The notes beneath the pieces are model-generated. The model made no database searches. It had not been told where the DNA came from and worked only from the letters and a program-made list of their open reading frames with translations. The translations under genes and the position numbers were made by a program. Shown in pieces: positions 23,701 through 42,751 of a stretch of DNA of 64,000 nucleotides. How positions within the stretch are numbered: position 1 is the first letter of the stretch; each line of letters begins with the position of its first letter. Source of the stretch: Bostrychus sinensis (lineage: Eukaryota > Chordata > Actinopteri > Gobiiformes > Eleotridae); assembly GCA_020698575.1 (NCBI GenBank), contig CM036243.1:3421649-3485648 (forward strand), given 5' to 3'.

Positions 23701-26448
23701 TGAGACACTACAGCAAAAACCAAAACACTACAGTTTGGTGTGACTTTCCCCACTGCAAAAAGAACTTACTTGTTCTTGCGTTTGCGTGCACACTAAATGA
23801 AAAAAGTGGAGCAAACCCAGACGTAGCTGAGTTTAGTGTCTCTCACAGGAACTGAATACTCAGCACAGATTTTGCTCCTGTGACTCTGTATATGAATATG
23901 AATATGAATATGTAAAACGAGGCGTTCTTGCCAGAACGAGCAAAATTCAAGTCTGCAAATTAAGTCGCTTACAGCAACGATTAAGCAGTCTTTCAACACA
24001 GCGTCCAGGCTGTAATGACAGTGTCAGTCCTGTTGAGTTTATCCCATTGCCTGCCAATGCTCGCTACCACGCTTGACTGACAGCTGCTCACAGTGGATCA
24101 AGGCTGCGCTGCTGTTTAATGCATGACCGGTGGATATCAAAAATATTTTGAATTTTTATATTTATTTGATCACCATCAGCACAGCATAAAGCCTACTTGC
24201 TACATTTTATATGTGTTTGAAGAGTTACTGGCACTGACAGACAGTGACTACAGTCAGTGTAGTCCTGTAATAAGTCTGGACTCTCATATTGACTTTTTTG
24301 TTGCATCACTGTAGGGAAAGATGCAGTCAGAGTTGCTCCCTTTATTGGTATGTCTTGTGCACACACAAAATTCTCATTTACATATCACATTTGTGGCAGC
24401 AGTTACTGGCAGAGTTTCTCTAGTATATCACACACAACACGCCCACAAATAGCAAATGCTATTTTTCAATCTGCACTCGCAATTTAGCACCTGTCTTAGT
24501 AAATACGGCCCTAAGTATTGTTTGACCTGAATGAGAAGTTGGTGAAGCAGCACTCGCCTCACCAACAGAATGTCCTGAGTTCAGTCCCAGGTTTCTGTTG
24601 TCATGGTCACCACAATAGTGGCTAGTTGTTGAGGACTTGTAGTAGCAGTGGTAGAAGCAGTAATAGTTTGATGTGTGTCACGTCTTTACTTTTACTCTTT
24701 TTTGAGGAATTTTGAAGTAACAGTACTTTTGCTTACTCTGAGTACCTTTTTTGAGTAACTGGACCACAGTCTTTAGGAACTAACTAGGTCCATAATGTTT
24801 CAGTCTGGAGTCAAAGTGTAGGAAAACTCTACCTTAGGCCAGTTTAAAACTTTAATAACTACTCTGCCTTTCATTGTAACTGTTCATAAAGACTCTACAT
24901 TCTATTTATTCATCTTTTTAAACCAATCTTGACCATTATGTAACTAAAAGAAAACATTTTTATTAAGTACAGTACTAGTGCCATAAAGAAGCAGGTGAAG
25001 AAACCAGCAGAGGGCAGCAGAGGGTTGCACTCTTTAAAACAGAATAATTCACTTTCTTAAACTTTTTGTATGAGGTCATTTTATGCCAAAGTAAAAATGT
25101 CTGTGAGGAATCAGTGGAAACAGAGCTGTATACTGTTTTTTTTTTTTTGAATAAATAAATGAGAGCAGACTGGATGCAGAGGGCTTGTTGATTGGTCAGT
25201 GCTTCCTGGAGTGGGCGGGGGTTCATGAGAGAGGCGCGGATTCATGCACCCAAGTGTTTTGAGGCCTCCGAGATTCAGTTCCAGAGAATACAGGACTACT
25301 TAAACAGACATGAATGTTTTTGATGAGGGAACATGGGAGAAGGAGAGAAGGACATTTTGCTTAATATATTCTCTTTAATTGATTTTGTATTGCCATCATT
25401 TAAAATAAGGGTTTCCCTCAATGATTTCTTGAGGTTTAAATAAAGGTTGAATGAATAAGCAAAGTAAAAATGATCCCACAGCTGATGGTAAAATCTGAAG
25501 TGTGTGTGTGCAGGGACTGCTCCTGCACTCACAGTTACATGGTGAACGTTCTTGTGCAAGCTGCCATCTTTCTCTGCTTTGTGAAAAATTAATTTTCTGA
25601 CTTGTAACTGGGATTGAAAAGTTACAATGTCTGAATGTCAAAGGCAATATTTAATCCATGTCGACTTCATAGCCTAGTAAACACATCTCCTTTTCGTTTC
25701 CCTCCTATTGAATGTAACAAACTAACATAGTAACATGACTGCCACCTGGTGTCTGTAAACTGCACTACAATCCAGCCCAGAGAAGCTGAGTTAAAAGTCA
25801 GATTATTTTGATCACTTCCATATTATTTTCAGGCTCTTTTTGTAATAAAATACCCATTAGTATTGCAAATAATTATGTTTTGTGTTTCTATTCTGGGTAC
25901 TCTGACTTGTTCACACTGCTTCAGGGCCTAGCTAGACCTACCTAGAGTGAAAGTAGTTGTATTTTACGAGTTACCTCTCAGACTAACAGTGTGTGTCAAG
26001 TATTTAAAGATTCATATGCAAATCTTGCATCTTGCATGACTTTGGCTTGCAAATAAAAGGGAACTATATAAAAATGATATGCTTGTAAATGAAAGATATG
26101 AATATGAAGTTATGACACTTTTGCTTTAGTTTTGACCACACTGACCTCTCTTCTAAAGGTCAAAGGTTAGGGAAGGGAAATGTTATGAGACAAAATAAGA
26201 CAGTTAGGGAGTGTTATAGCCCACAGTCAAACAGTGAACTGCTCATGTGCTCAGGCTCAGAGATACACAGAGTTACTGATCACACCGGCTCAGATACACC
26301 ACTGCTTTTGGATTTTGCATAAACAAAATGCTGGCCACAGACTTTGAATTACATATTTATAAAAAGCCCCTTTTTATTTATTCATTATTTATCCAGGAAG
26401 TTACTTTTATTCAACCAGCAGTTTTTTGTTTTTGTTTTTTTTTTTGGC

Positions 26449-27875
26449 CAGAAATGACACAGGCTTCTCCCATAAGATAATAAGATGAAGTATCATTGTG
26501 GAAAAAAAATATTTCTCAGCTTTATTTACATTTGAACAAAAAGTGGCATGTCCAAAATTATTCATACCATTTGCAAACTGTCACAGTCTATGGGAAAATC
26601 CAAAGATCTATACCATTCCAAAAAGTCCATGCTCTTCTAAAGCATCCTAATTACCCTGATTCATTGGAAATAGTTGTTTTAATCAACACAACAGGTGAAA
26701 AACAGAAGCTCTCTGCTGTTGGTTTGTGGACAGTCATGGCTAAGACAAAGGAGCTCTCTGAGAACCTGCGGCTGCTCACAAGTCAGGAAAGGGCTATAAG
26801 ACCATATCAAAATGTTTTGAGGATCCAATGGCTACAGTGCAAAGTATTATTAAAAAATGCAAAACGTTCTGCACTGTGACAAATCTGAGAGGACATAGTT
26901 GGAAGCCAAAAGTGACTCCTGTGCTGGCCAGGAGGATAGTGAGAGAGGTAAAAAAGAATCCAGGGATCACCACCAAGGCCATCCTGATGAATCTGGGCTC
27001 TGCTGGTGGCAACATCTCAAGGCAGACAGTCCAACACACACTGCACACCGCTGGGTTCCACGAACACAGACCAAGGAGGACACCACTTCTCCAGAGGCAC
27101 AAAAAAGCCTGCTTGACCTTTGCAAATGCTCATCTGGACAAAGGAGAAGACTTCTGGTCTTCTGTTTTATGGTCAGATGAAACAAAAATTGAATTGTTTG
27201 GCCACAATGCTGTAACCTTCATTTGGCGTAAAAAAAGGACAAGCCTTCAACCCTAAGAACACCATCCCCACCGTCAAACCTGGTGGTGGGAACCTAATGT
27301 TTTGGGGGTGTTTTTCAGCTGGTGGACCAGGGAACCTAATCACAGTAAACCGCACCATGAAAAAGGAGCAATACATGAAAATTCTCAACAACAACATCAG
27401 GCAGTCTGCAGAGAAACTTGGCCTTGGGCACCAGTGGACATTTCAGCACGACAACAACCCAAAACACACAGCAAAAGTGGTGAAGAAATGGCTACCAGAG
27501 AAAAACATTAATGTTTTGCAGTGGCCCAGCCAGAGTCCTGACTTGAATCCAATTGAGAACCTGTGGAGGGAGCTAAAGATCAGGGTGATGGCAAAGAGAC
27601 CCTCAACCTGAAAGAGTTGACGCTCATTGCTAACGATGAATGGGCAAAAATACCAAGGAGACAAGCAAAAAGCTGGTCAGCAATTATAGAAAGTGTTTGA
27701 TTGCTGTAATAGCCAATAAAGGCTTTTCTATTGATTCTTGAGAAGGGTATGAATAATTTTGGACATGCTACTTTTTGTTCAAATGTAAAAAAAAAGCTGA
27801 GAAATATATTTTTCCACAATGATACTTCTCGTACATCATCTTATTATCTTTTCGGAGAAGTCTGTGTCATTTCTG
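26449..27875 (+). mobile_element. Tc1-like DNA transposon, nearly intact
   Basis: Inverted ends of about 115 bp (starting CAGAAATGACACAG) enclose a single transposase gene. The left arm includes AGTATCATTGTGGAAAAA and CATGTCCAAAATTATTCATA, which recur inverted at 27745-27830. Expected TA flanks are not obvious, so the true ends may lie slightly further out, where both sides are T-rich. It is in the iqce-fscn1 intergenic region. Confidence 0.85.
26736..27611 (+). pseudogene. Tc1-like transposase, frameshifted
   Basis: The start MAKTKELSENLRLL lies in one frame. The frame changes near 26830, before the helix-turn-helix region (VATVQSII-type), and then runs to LWSDETKIELFG, which carries the first catalytic Asp. 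A seven-A run at 27231 shifts the frame again, after which the sequence continues through FQHDNNPKHTA (second Asp) and SPDLNPIENLWRELK (Glu). The DD34E residues are therefore all present, but the protein is broken. The reading also ends early, at MAKRPST, relative to family members. Confidence 0.85.
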
Positions 27876-27920
27876 CTCAAAAAAACAAACAAACTTGAAT
27901 TTGCCAGAGGTATTATATAT

Positions 27921-28440
27921 GTATATACACTCAAGGAAAAAAGAAACGCACCACTGCTTTTTTACCCCATTTTTGTTTGGTTACTTATTTTTGATGGAAA
28001 TATTACATGTGCACATCAACCATATACCCGTCCCTGATATTCAGACCCAATTAATCAATGCTTATGACAGTTTCCATAACAATAACATGACCAAACAATA
28101 ATAATGCAGCAGTTGTGACATGTGGTTAACCAGATCTGGGACGGTCATTGGAGGATCCAGTGGTGTGGAAACGCTCAGCAAGGCGTACAACAGTAGAGTG
28201 ATGGACTCCAAACTCCCTGGCTACAGCCGTGTGCTCCTTCAGCTTGAAGCATGCCAATGGCTGCCAATCTCTCTCTGGTTGCAGTAGTCGTGGCATTGTG
28301 AACAAATGTGCTTTTTTTTCCATTTTGGTGTCTTTTTATAGGGAATGGTTGTGCACAATTGAGGACAGGTCCAATTCATCTCTGAGTTTTACTCATCACC
28401 CAGACATAGGTGATTAATACAAAAATACAGTTGTTATTGC
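27921..28440 (-). mobile_element. Second, decayed Tc1-like element
   Basis: A CACTCAAGGAAAAAAGAAAC end at 27929 and, on the minus strand, an N-terminal transposase fragment (AVAREFGVHHSTVVRLAERF, a helix-turn-helix) at 28126-28290. The catalytic part is missing. It differs in sequence from the neighbouring element. Confidence 0.65.
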
Positions 28441-28459
28441 TCATCAAAATCAATCAACC

Positions 28460-30640
28460 GGAACCAGAAAAACAGCAGTGCACAGTGGCTGGAGGATCTA
28501 AGAGCAGACCACAGCAACCTCCCTGAAAACAAGAACCAGTAACCATCACAGTGGCAGACATCCAAGAAAGAGTCTCAGGTATGAAAAACTGGACAGCACC
28601 AGGGCCTGACATGAGTCACACTTACTGGCTGAAAAAGCTAACAACACTGCATGAGCGACTGGCAGCACAAATGAACCAGCTGCTAAAGGATGGGACCCAT
28701 CCTGAGGGAAGGGAACTGTCCCATCCAACTATCAGCCAATAACCTGTCTCCCCACCACATGGAAGCTCATGTCAGGCATCATAGAGACTAAGATAAGTGG
28801 GCACATGGATCAATCCATGAGCACAGCACAGAAGGGCATTGGTAAAAACACCAGAGGAGCTAAACACCAGCTGCTGGTAGATAGAACAGTCGCTCAGGAC
28901 TGTAAAGCCAGAAATACTAATCTGTGCACTGCCTGGATTGATTACAAGAAAGCCTATGACTCAATGCCACACACATGGATCATGGGATGCTTGGAGATGT
29001 ATAACATCAACAGGACTCTAAGAACCTTCATTGCAAACTTGATGAGGCAGTGGAAGACCACCTTTGAGGCCAACTGCAAGCCAATTGCACAAGTGTCCAT
29101 CAAATGTGGGATATACCAAGGAGATGCTCTGTCCCCGCTGCTGTTCTGCATAGGTCTGAACCCCCTCAGCCAAATAATCACCAAGACTGGCTATGGGTAC
29201 CGACTCAGGAACGGGGCCACCATCAGTCACCTCCTCTGGATGATATCAAGCTGTACGCCAAGAGCGAGAGAGACATTGACTCACTGATCCACACAACCAG
29301 GATCTACAGCAGTGACATTGGAATGTCATTCGGACTTGAGAAGTGTGGGCAGATGGCGACAAAGAGAGGGAAGGTAGTCCATACAGGAGGGGTCCCTCTC
29401 CCAGACGGCAGAATAGCAGACACTGAGGACAGCTACAAGTACCTTGGAATCCAACAAGCAAATGGCAACCTGGAACAGGCCACAAGAAAAGCAGCCACAG
29501 CCAAATACCTCCAACGAGTAAGGCAGGTTCTAAGGAGTCAGCTCAATGGCAAGAACAAAGTCCGGGCAATCAACAGCTATGCCTATACTACAGATGTGAA
29601 AACACAGAAGCTTCTGACCATGCATGGAGGGTTCCACCCCAAATCCAGCACCCTGAGACTGTACACTAAGCGCAAGGAAGGAGGCAGAGGACTGGTGAGT
29701 GTCAGAACCACTGTCCAGGATGAAACATCCAAGATCCTTGAATACATCAGGAAGATGGCCTTAACGGACGAAGTGCTCAGTGAATGTCTCAGGCAGTGGA
29801 AAACAGAGGACGAGGTGCTGGAGGAACCATCATGGGAGGAAAAGCCCCTACATGGGATGTACCATCGACAGATAACTGAAGTGGCTGATATCCAGAAATC
29901 CCACCAGTGGCTAGAAAGGGCTGGACTGAAGGACAGCACAGAGGCACTGATCATGGCTGCACAGGAGCAGGCCTTGAGCACCAGAACAATAGAAGCCCAG
30001 ATCTACCATACAAGACAAGACCCCAGGTGCAGACAAAGAGGCCCCTGAGACAATCCAGCACATAACTGCAGGCTGTAAGATGCTGGCAGGGAAAGCATAC
30101 ATGGAGCGTCATAACCAAGTGGCTGGTATAGTGTACAGGAACATCTGTGCAGAGTACAGTCTGGAAGTCCCGAGGTCAAGGTGGGAAACACCTCCAAAGG
30201 TGATAGAGAATGACCGAGCTAAGATCCTGTGGGACTTCCAAATCCAGACAGACAAAATGGTAACGGCGAACCAAGCAGACATTGTGGTGATGGACAAACA
30301 GCAGAGGAAAGCCGTTGTGGTTGACATCGCAATACAAAGCGATTGTAACATCAGGAAAAAGGAACATGAGAAACTGGAGAAATACCAAGGCCTCAAAGAA
30401 GAACTTGAGAAGGCCTGGAAAGTGAAGGCAACAGTGGTGCCTGTGGTCATCGGAGCACTCGGGGCAGTAACCCCCAAACTGGAAGAGTGACTACAGCAGA
30501 TCCCAGGAAAAACATCAGACATCTCAGTCCAGAAGAGCGCAGTCCTAGGAACAGCAAAGATACTGCGCAGAACCCTCAAGCTCCCAGGCCTCTGGTAGAG
30601 GACCTGAGCTTGGATGGATGAAACCGCCCGCGGAGGGCGA
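28460..30640 (+). pseudogene. Rex6/R4-like LINE with RLE endonuclease, 5' truncated and broken
   Basis: Reverse transcriptase motifs appear in order: NWTAPGPD, LCTAWIDYKKAYDSMPH, CGIYQGDALSPLLFCIGLNP. The catalytic Y-x-DD site is damaged by a small deletion and frame change near 29240. After it come DDIKLYAKSERDIDSL, SYKYLGIQQANGN and LLTMHGGFHPKSS. A later frame change near 30030 breaks a Cys/His cluster (IQHITAGC). The restriction-enzyme-like endonuclease core remains as ADIVVMDKQQRKAVVVDIAI, with Ala in place of the usual Pro before the first Asp. A stop follows LEE, about 30 codons before the likely original end at LPGLW. These features fit the fish R4-clade elements related to Rex6. Confidence 0.8.
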
Positions 30641-30646
30641 GAGGAG

Positions 30647-30913
30647 AATTTGATGTTCATATGTCTAAAAACTTTAAATTTATAATTAATAAAAGTTTTT
30701 CTCACTATCATTATTTTTTTTTTTATCTCATTGACAGTCAACTTACTATTCCTTGTTCAGAAAAAGTATTATTGATAATACTAAAAACTAAATCTAACAA
30801 AGAATAATACTTTTTCTGAATAGATAGTAAGTTGGCTGTAAGATGAGTTTAAAAAATAATGATAGTGAGAAAACCTTAAAATTTAATGTTTTTGGATGTA
30901 TGAACATCAAATT
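30647..30913. mobile_element. Fold-back element (long inverted arms)
   Basis: Two arms of about 125 bp are inverted copies around a short centre near 30780. Shared blocks are AATTTGATGTTCATA at the ends, CTCACTATCATTATTTTTT and CAGAAAAAGTATTATT next to the centre. Transcribed RNA would form one long hairpin. It abuts the 3' end of the LINE. Confidence 0.8.
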
Positions 30914-31097
30914 AAGTGAACAAAAAACATTAGTTGTTGAAAACTTTTGAGTTGGCCCCAAAACTCAAAAATCTTGAGGGGTCCTGCTACCTTGAGTTTT
31001 TGAGTTTCCACAGGAATTTATCTTTAACAGTGTATTTACATTTCAGAGGAATAGATCAAGCAGAACATCAAATCTTCAGGACAATAAGATATTAAAA

Positions 31098-31643
31098 CAG
31101 TGGTGGGATGTAACAAAGTAAAAGTACTTAGTTACTTTACTTAAATACAATTTTCATGTATCTTTACTTTACTTGAGTAAATTTTACAATGAGTACTTTT
31201 ACTTTACTACATTTTAGAGCAAGATCTGGACCTTTTCCTCTGCTACTTTTTTTGAATTGGTTTGGTATTTTGTGTTTGATTTAAAATCATTAGTTTTGCT
31301 GTGTCATCATTGTAGACACAGTACATACAGTGTAAAAGCTGCAGTAAAGTAGTACTCTTCAGAAAAACCTCACCTCATTCAGTCTCTTCTGTTGCACTGT
31401 TAACCTTTAGTTTTCAGCAAAATCCCTCACATTTAACAGATTCATTAGTTCTTCAATCTGTGCAAAATACTTTTACTTTTTTACTCACATGTACATTTGA
31501 AAGTAAGTACCTTTACTTTTATACTTTCACTTAAGTAGAGATTTTCATGTGATAGGCTACATTTACTTTTACTTGAGTAAATCTTTGCTCCTTTATTTGT
31601 ATATACTTGAGTAAAAAACTGAGACGTCTACTTCTTCCACCAT
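31098..31643 (+). mobile_element. hAT-like MITE rich in ACTTTTACTTGAGTAA motifs
   Basis: Ends CAGTGGTGGGATGTAAC and TACTTCTTCCACCATTG are inverted. Many TTTACTTGAGTA and AAGTAAAAGTAC motifs fill both halves. A fragment of the same family lies at 44284-44345. No target duplication was clear. It ends about 350 bp before fscn1. Confidence 0.65.
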
Positions 31644-31865
31644 TGGTTATTACTGAGCTCTGTAGGTACAAGGCCTATCAAAGGTTGTTGGTCTGATTCC
31701 CACAGATGTGATTGTGTTCGTAATGGAGGCTCAGTCAGAGCAGGTGCAGACAGACAGATGTGTAACTGGTTATGTTGTAGTAGAGAAGCAGACTGTGTGT
31801 GCAGCAGTAAGAGAGAGGGGCGTGTGGAGCTCTGCCCTGCTCTGGACTTCATCCTCTCCTCTCTC

Positions 31866-31925
31866 TCCTCCTCCTCATCAGTTAGAGCGCTTCTCCTCCT
31901 CCTCATCAGTTAGAGCGCTCCTCCT
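31866..31925 (+). repeat. Tandem duplication in the fscn1 5' leader
   Basis: The segment TCCTCCTCCTCATCAGTTAG plus AGCGCT occurs twice in a row, followed by more TCCTCC. It lies about 70-130 bp before the fscn1 ATG. Confidence 0.8.
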
Positions 31926-31994
31926 CCAGACGCGCTCCTCTCTCCGCTGCAGTTTTTCTCCCAGCTTTCTCTCAGCCCAGACCCGCCCTGAAGC

Positions 31995-38853
<6,859 letters not shown>

Positions 38854-39265
38854 GCCGCAGCAGTATTTACTATACTCACTATGGCTTCTGCTTTGGTATA
38901 TTTGTACTGGTGTATGTGTGAATGAGTCTGCGTGGCCCCCTTCAGACCTAGATTTGTAATTCATCTTCTCTCAAATTCAACAGCAGAGAGCGAGGAAGTA
39001 AAGCCACTGAAGAAAAGCCCCCGTCTCTGCCAGCAGTAGTACTGTCCTGACTAGTGACAGTACCGAGGAGTGGACAGTGTACAGTGGTTACTGTACTGTA
39101 CTTTGGAAGTGGGCTAACTTTATTTTCATCTTACAAACTACAGGAACCAGCCTTCTTTCTTTCTTCCTCTGTCTTCTTACACAGAGAGTGATTTGCATAT
39201 TGATTTGGCCCTGATGCTCTTCCTTAGGTCACCTTACGCATTTATCTGGGCTTAGGACTGGGAAA

Positions 39266-39590
39266 ACAGGGTTTCTGAATGGCCTTAAAAATTTTAAAAC
39301 CTGAATTTAAGGCCTTAAAAAGTCTTACATTTGCAGAGATGTGGAGTATTAGGTCTTAAATGCATTTAAACAGGCCTTAAAACAGTATGTCACATACATT
39401 TGTTTAAACTACCTGCCCACTGAAATGCTCAAAGGCGGAATACCTTCACTGATATGAGCTCTTCTCTTACCAAGACCAAAATGCTTTGTGGCATTTATTG
39501 TCACAAATGGCGTGCTTATGTAATAATTTATTTTTCCTGAACAGTGGTCTTAAAATTTCTAAAAAAATAAATTCATCTTGTTGAACCCTG
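39266..39590 (+). mobile_element. CAGGGTTTC-type MITE
   Basis: CAGGGTTTCTGAATGG on the left is inverted as CCCTGCAGAAACCT on the right. The interior is rich in GGCCTTAAAA and GGTCTTAAAT. Related copies lie at 51704 and 54137, and a scrap near 61340-61430. Confidence 0.6.
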
Positions 39591-41487
39591 CAGAAACCTT
39601 GGAAAAAGTCCATTGGCTTGTGTCCCCTTGTAGCTGGAAACAGTACATAAAATACTGTAGTAAGAGCAGTACATTCAATTCAGTGGTATAAATTAATAGT
39701 ATGACATAGTGCAGTGGCTATGTATCCAGCGTATGTGTACAAAATGGCTGCAGAGTGCATACAGCTCTGTGCAGGGACGTGTGGACCATGTGCACAGGCT
39801 AAAGTCCAGCTAACTGCTGTCCACTCCTCTCGACTGTCACTGCTCTGGAATGATCTATTAACCCATGTGTCTCTTTCATATACAGTATGTGTCCAAGTCT
39901 TTTGTCATTAGAGTTACTTCACTGCAGTCATTGTCAATGTGAGGCCCTGTCCCCATACGTACCCACATTAGTATTAGTATGTAAGTACTTTGTCGAAAGC
40001 GCTTGAAGTGTGGGTCCAAGAGTCTTAAATAAAATGAGAATAGGTTGTGTTCATGTTCTAGAATTTGATGATGGCCAAACCTCAGATGGAGGGCAGGGGC
40101 CAGTATAAATGAACAGGTGAGGGACTATTTTTAAAATGAATATCCAAACAGAAAATCCACAAATATTGAACCTGATCATTTTACAACCACACTATGATAA
40201 TCTTGTGGCTTAATGCAGAGTCTACATAATATCACCACTTTTTGATGCTCTAGTGAAGAAACAACTTCACTTTAGGTCATTTGTACTGACAGAAACAACT
40301 TTGAACTTTGTGCCAGTTTTTGTTTCATGTGGATAGACCCAGTTGCAGTGATATTGGCCATAAACCACACCAAGACTACTGCATTTTCACTCTTCAGCAG
40401 CAGAATCTATCATAGAATTCTGAACTGTTTTAAACTATAGGGTTTTCAGAGTTCTATGGCATCATGTGAACGCAACCTATTGGGTCATTCCACACATCTA
40501 GGTAAGTTGGTAACTAGGTAAAAATATTAAATAGAGCAAACACAACGCTGTCTATTAGCGATGCTTGCTAAACTGCTGCTGGTCTGGATCAGAAAGTCAA
40601 CAACAGCTGATGAGCTGTGCATTGTCTCTAACGTATATACTATGTTTGAACAATAGGCCCATTCATTCATTTTTTTTTATCATGTTAGCTGTTGATGAAT
40701 TTTAAATATTCTCATTTTTGCAAGTTATCGCTTGCTACTAAGTTGCTAAGAAACAAACGCAGCGTTGTTTGAAAAAGTCACAATGAAATGCAGTGTGGGT
40801 AATATATTTCAGCAAAGTCCGGTCTGATCCACGTTTACTCAGGTGTGCAGTGAAGTGCGTTTGAGAACATTGCAGAGAATTAGGACACACTACACACTTG
40901 CACCCATCAGCGTGAACGCCCATGCATGGGACACCTGTGTGAGTATTGGGACAGGGCCAAAGTCCTTCACTGCTGAGCTTCAGTAACTGTAACCATGGGA
41001 ACAGAATATGATCAATTTTGCAGAGGAAATGGCCGAAATTTAATTTTTTATGTAAGACGTATGAAAGAAAAAACAATCATTGTCAACTCAATGATTCTTT
41101 GAACATGTCAAATTAGATGACCGATTTTGTGGCAAATGTGGTCCAACCTCCCCCAAAGTAATGGCATTTCCTTTACTGACCTCTTATGGCTGGAGTTAGA
41201 ATCTTTGGCCCTGTCACACAATGGTGCAGTTTCTTTTTTTTTTTTTTTTTTCTTTAATTATGGATCCAGACATCAATCCACACTGAAAATTAGTCTCACT
41301 AATTTGACAAACAGACTAACAAACAGACAAACCAATGCTGCGAAAACCTAACCTCCTTGGAGGAGGTAATAAAGTGCCAAATGCTAGGTTAGCAATTCCT
41401 ATATGCATATGTACACAGTAGATATGAGACTTTTTATCATTACTTGATTATTGACACGTTTGTCAATTTTGTCTAAGCTCTTTTTAA

Positions 41488-41828
41488 AGGTGCTATAGGC
41501 AGAATTTGGTTCTAGTGCCAATTCCTATAATCTTCTGGCTGCTATTATAAATTTGAAGATGCACAAGTTTAGCATTCTTAGAACTATTGATATGATGATA
41601 TGTGATATTAAAATAACACTCTATCAGTTGTAGTGGACCACTTTAAAGGTGCAGTAAGCAGAATATGAAATGTTTGTATTTGTAATAAATTTTGATGAAA
41701 AAAAATACACCACCAATTTGCACAAGCCAAATAATTTTGTAAGTAGCAATACAAGAATTTGTCTGCCTATTAGTTCTTGTGGATTTTTTTTACACTGGAA
41801 TGTTTTAAAAATATTGCCTATCCCAGCT
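41488..41828 (+). mobile_element. TTAA-flanked MITE, possibly two adjacent copies
   Basis: AGGTGCTATAGG on the left and the inverse of AGCTGGGATAGG on the right are bounded by TTAA at 41484-41487 and 41829-41832. A second AAAGGTGCAGTAAGCAGAAT start lies inside at 41644, which suggests a nested or tandem copy. Confidence 0.55.
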
Positions 41829-42607
41829 TTAAGAAATGTCTTCTAAGTCGAATGTAAGGTCTTTTTTCTTTTCTTTTTTTTCTCAACAGTTGTGCATCTC
41901 AGCCAGTCCTGTGTCCCATTAATGCTTCACCAGCGACAAAACAAAAAAAGACTCTATTTTATGCTGATACAAAAAAGCTAACGTCTTATCTGAGCTGACA
42001 ACCTAAAAGTTGCACAATAATTTGCATAAATACTGTAGGCTTAAATATGACATTTTCAAGATATTCTCATTTTTGGACATATTCTGACAAATAATCAGTC
42101 ACAGATTTTGTCCCCACAACACAGCACAGCATATGGATATGTATCGACATAAAGCACAGTAAAAGAGAGTGAGAGTCGAAATGAGAAGCACATGTTTGAG
42201 TTTGTGAAGTGTTCTGAGGCTGACGTGCCTTCATACTGATCTGTAATGTCTGTGGTTTAACTCAATAAAGTTTTCTCTCGACCTTGTCCTGGAGTTCTTT
42301 CTCCTCTGAACAAGACTGTCTTTGTCTTAAAGCCAGTCTAAACTTGCATTAGTTGTAATATGATTATTCAAAGTGTCCAATACTTGTGTCTGATTCATGA
42401 CCTCGTGTCCCTAGAAATTCAGGTATTACACTGTGCAATGTCTTAAAAGATTAATAGAAGTCACACTGCACAATGTGGAATGCGTGAATTGTAAACTACT
42501 GCTTATTCACACTGATGGTTCAAGGAGGTTTGGTCATATCCCTGACACAACTGACAGAGATTGTAGGTCTCGGTCTCATGCATAAAACATTATTTTGAGT
42601 GACTAAC

Positions 42608-42751
42608 CTGTAATATTGTCAGGATCCAGGTAAGCTAACCCAGTGTAGACATCGGCCTCATTACAAACTTTCGTGTCATGCTTTCTGTCCAAATCTTGCT
42701 GTGTGTAGAACAAGAGTGGCCTGGATCCAGGTCCCCCAGGGTCCTCAGAGT
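42608..42751 (-). other. Unassigned candidate internal exon, 144 nt
   Basis: On the minus strand a TTTAG acceptor and a GTTAGT donor bound 144 nt, a multiple of three. One of the three frames is open and protein-like (contains LLFYTQQDLDRKHDTK and ADVYTGLAYLDPDNIT). Phase is 1 at both ends. I do not recognise the protein. Neighbouring sequence is mostly repeats, and no second exon was found between fscn1 and plk1. Confidence 0.22.

Larger units (their letters stand above)
22490..26440. other. Intergenic stretch, mostly featureless
   Basis: Apart from the candidate exon at 23046, the CA-rich minisatellite at 23464 and short scraps of retroposon and hAT-like sequence near 24530-24770, I see no gene, RNA gene or complete element. 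Confidence 0.5.
38854..42290 (+). other. Probable fscn1 3' UTR, with alternative poly(A) signals
   Basis: No coding exon on the plus strand is recognisable after the fscn1 stop. AATAAA hexamers occur near 39563 and 40028, and a well-placed one lies at 42264-42269 in CTCAATAAAGTTTTCTC, after which the sequence character changes. If that last site is used, the 3' UTR is about 3.4 kb. It contains two small DNA elements (39266-39590 and 41488-41828), which makes use of an earlier site also plausible. Confidence 0.4.

Noticed and set aside
23505..23753. Cys/Val/Phe-rich open frame on the minus strand (and its plus-strand partner)
   Set aside because: It is translation of the CA-rich minisatellite.
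26449..28440. The two adjacent Tc1-like remnants as one element
   Set aside because: Their ends and transposase sequences differ and their orientations are opposite.
29104..30048. 314-codon open frame as a host gene
   Set aside because: Content is reverse transcriptase and downstream LINE protein, with clear breaks before and after.
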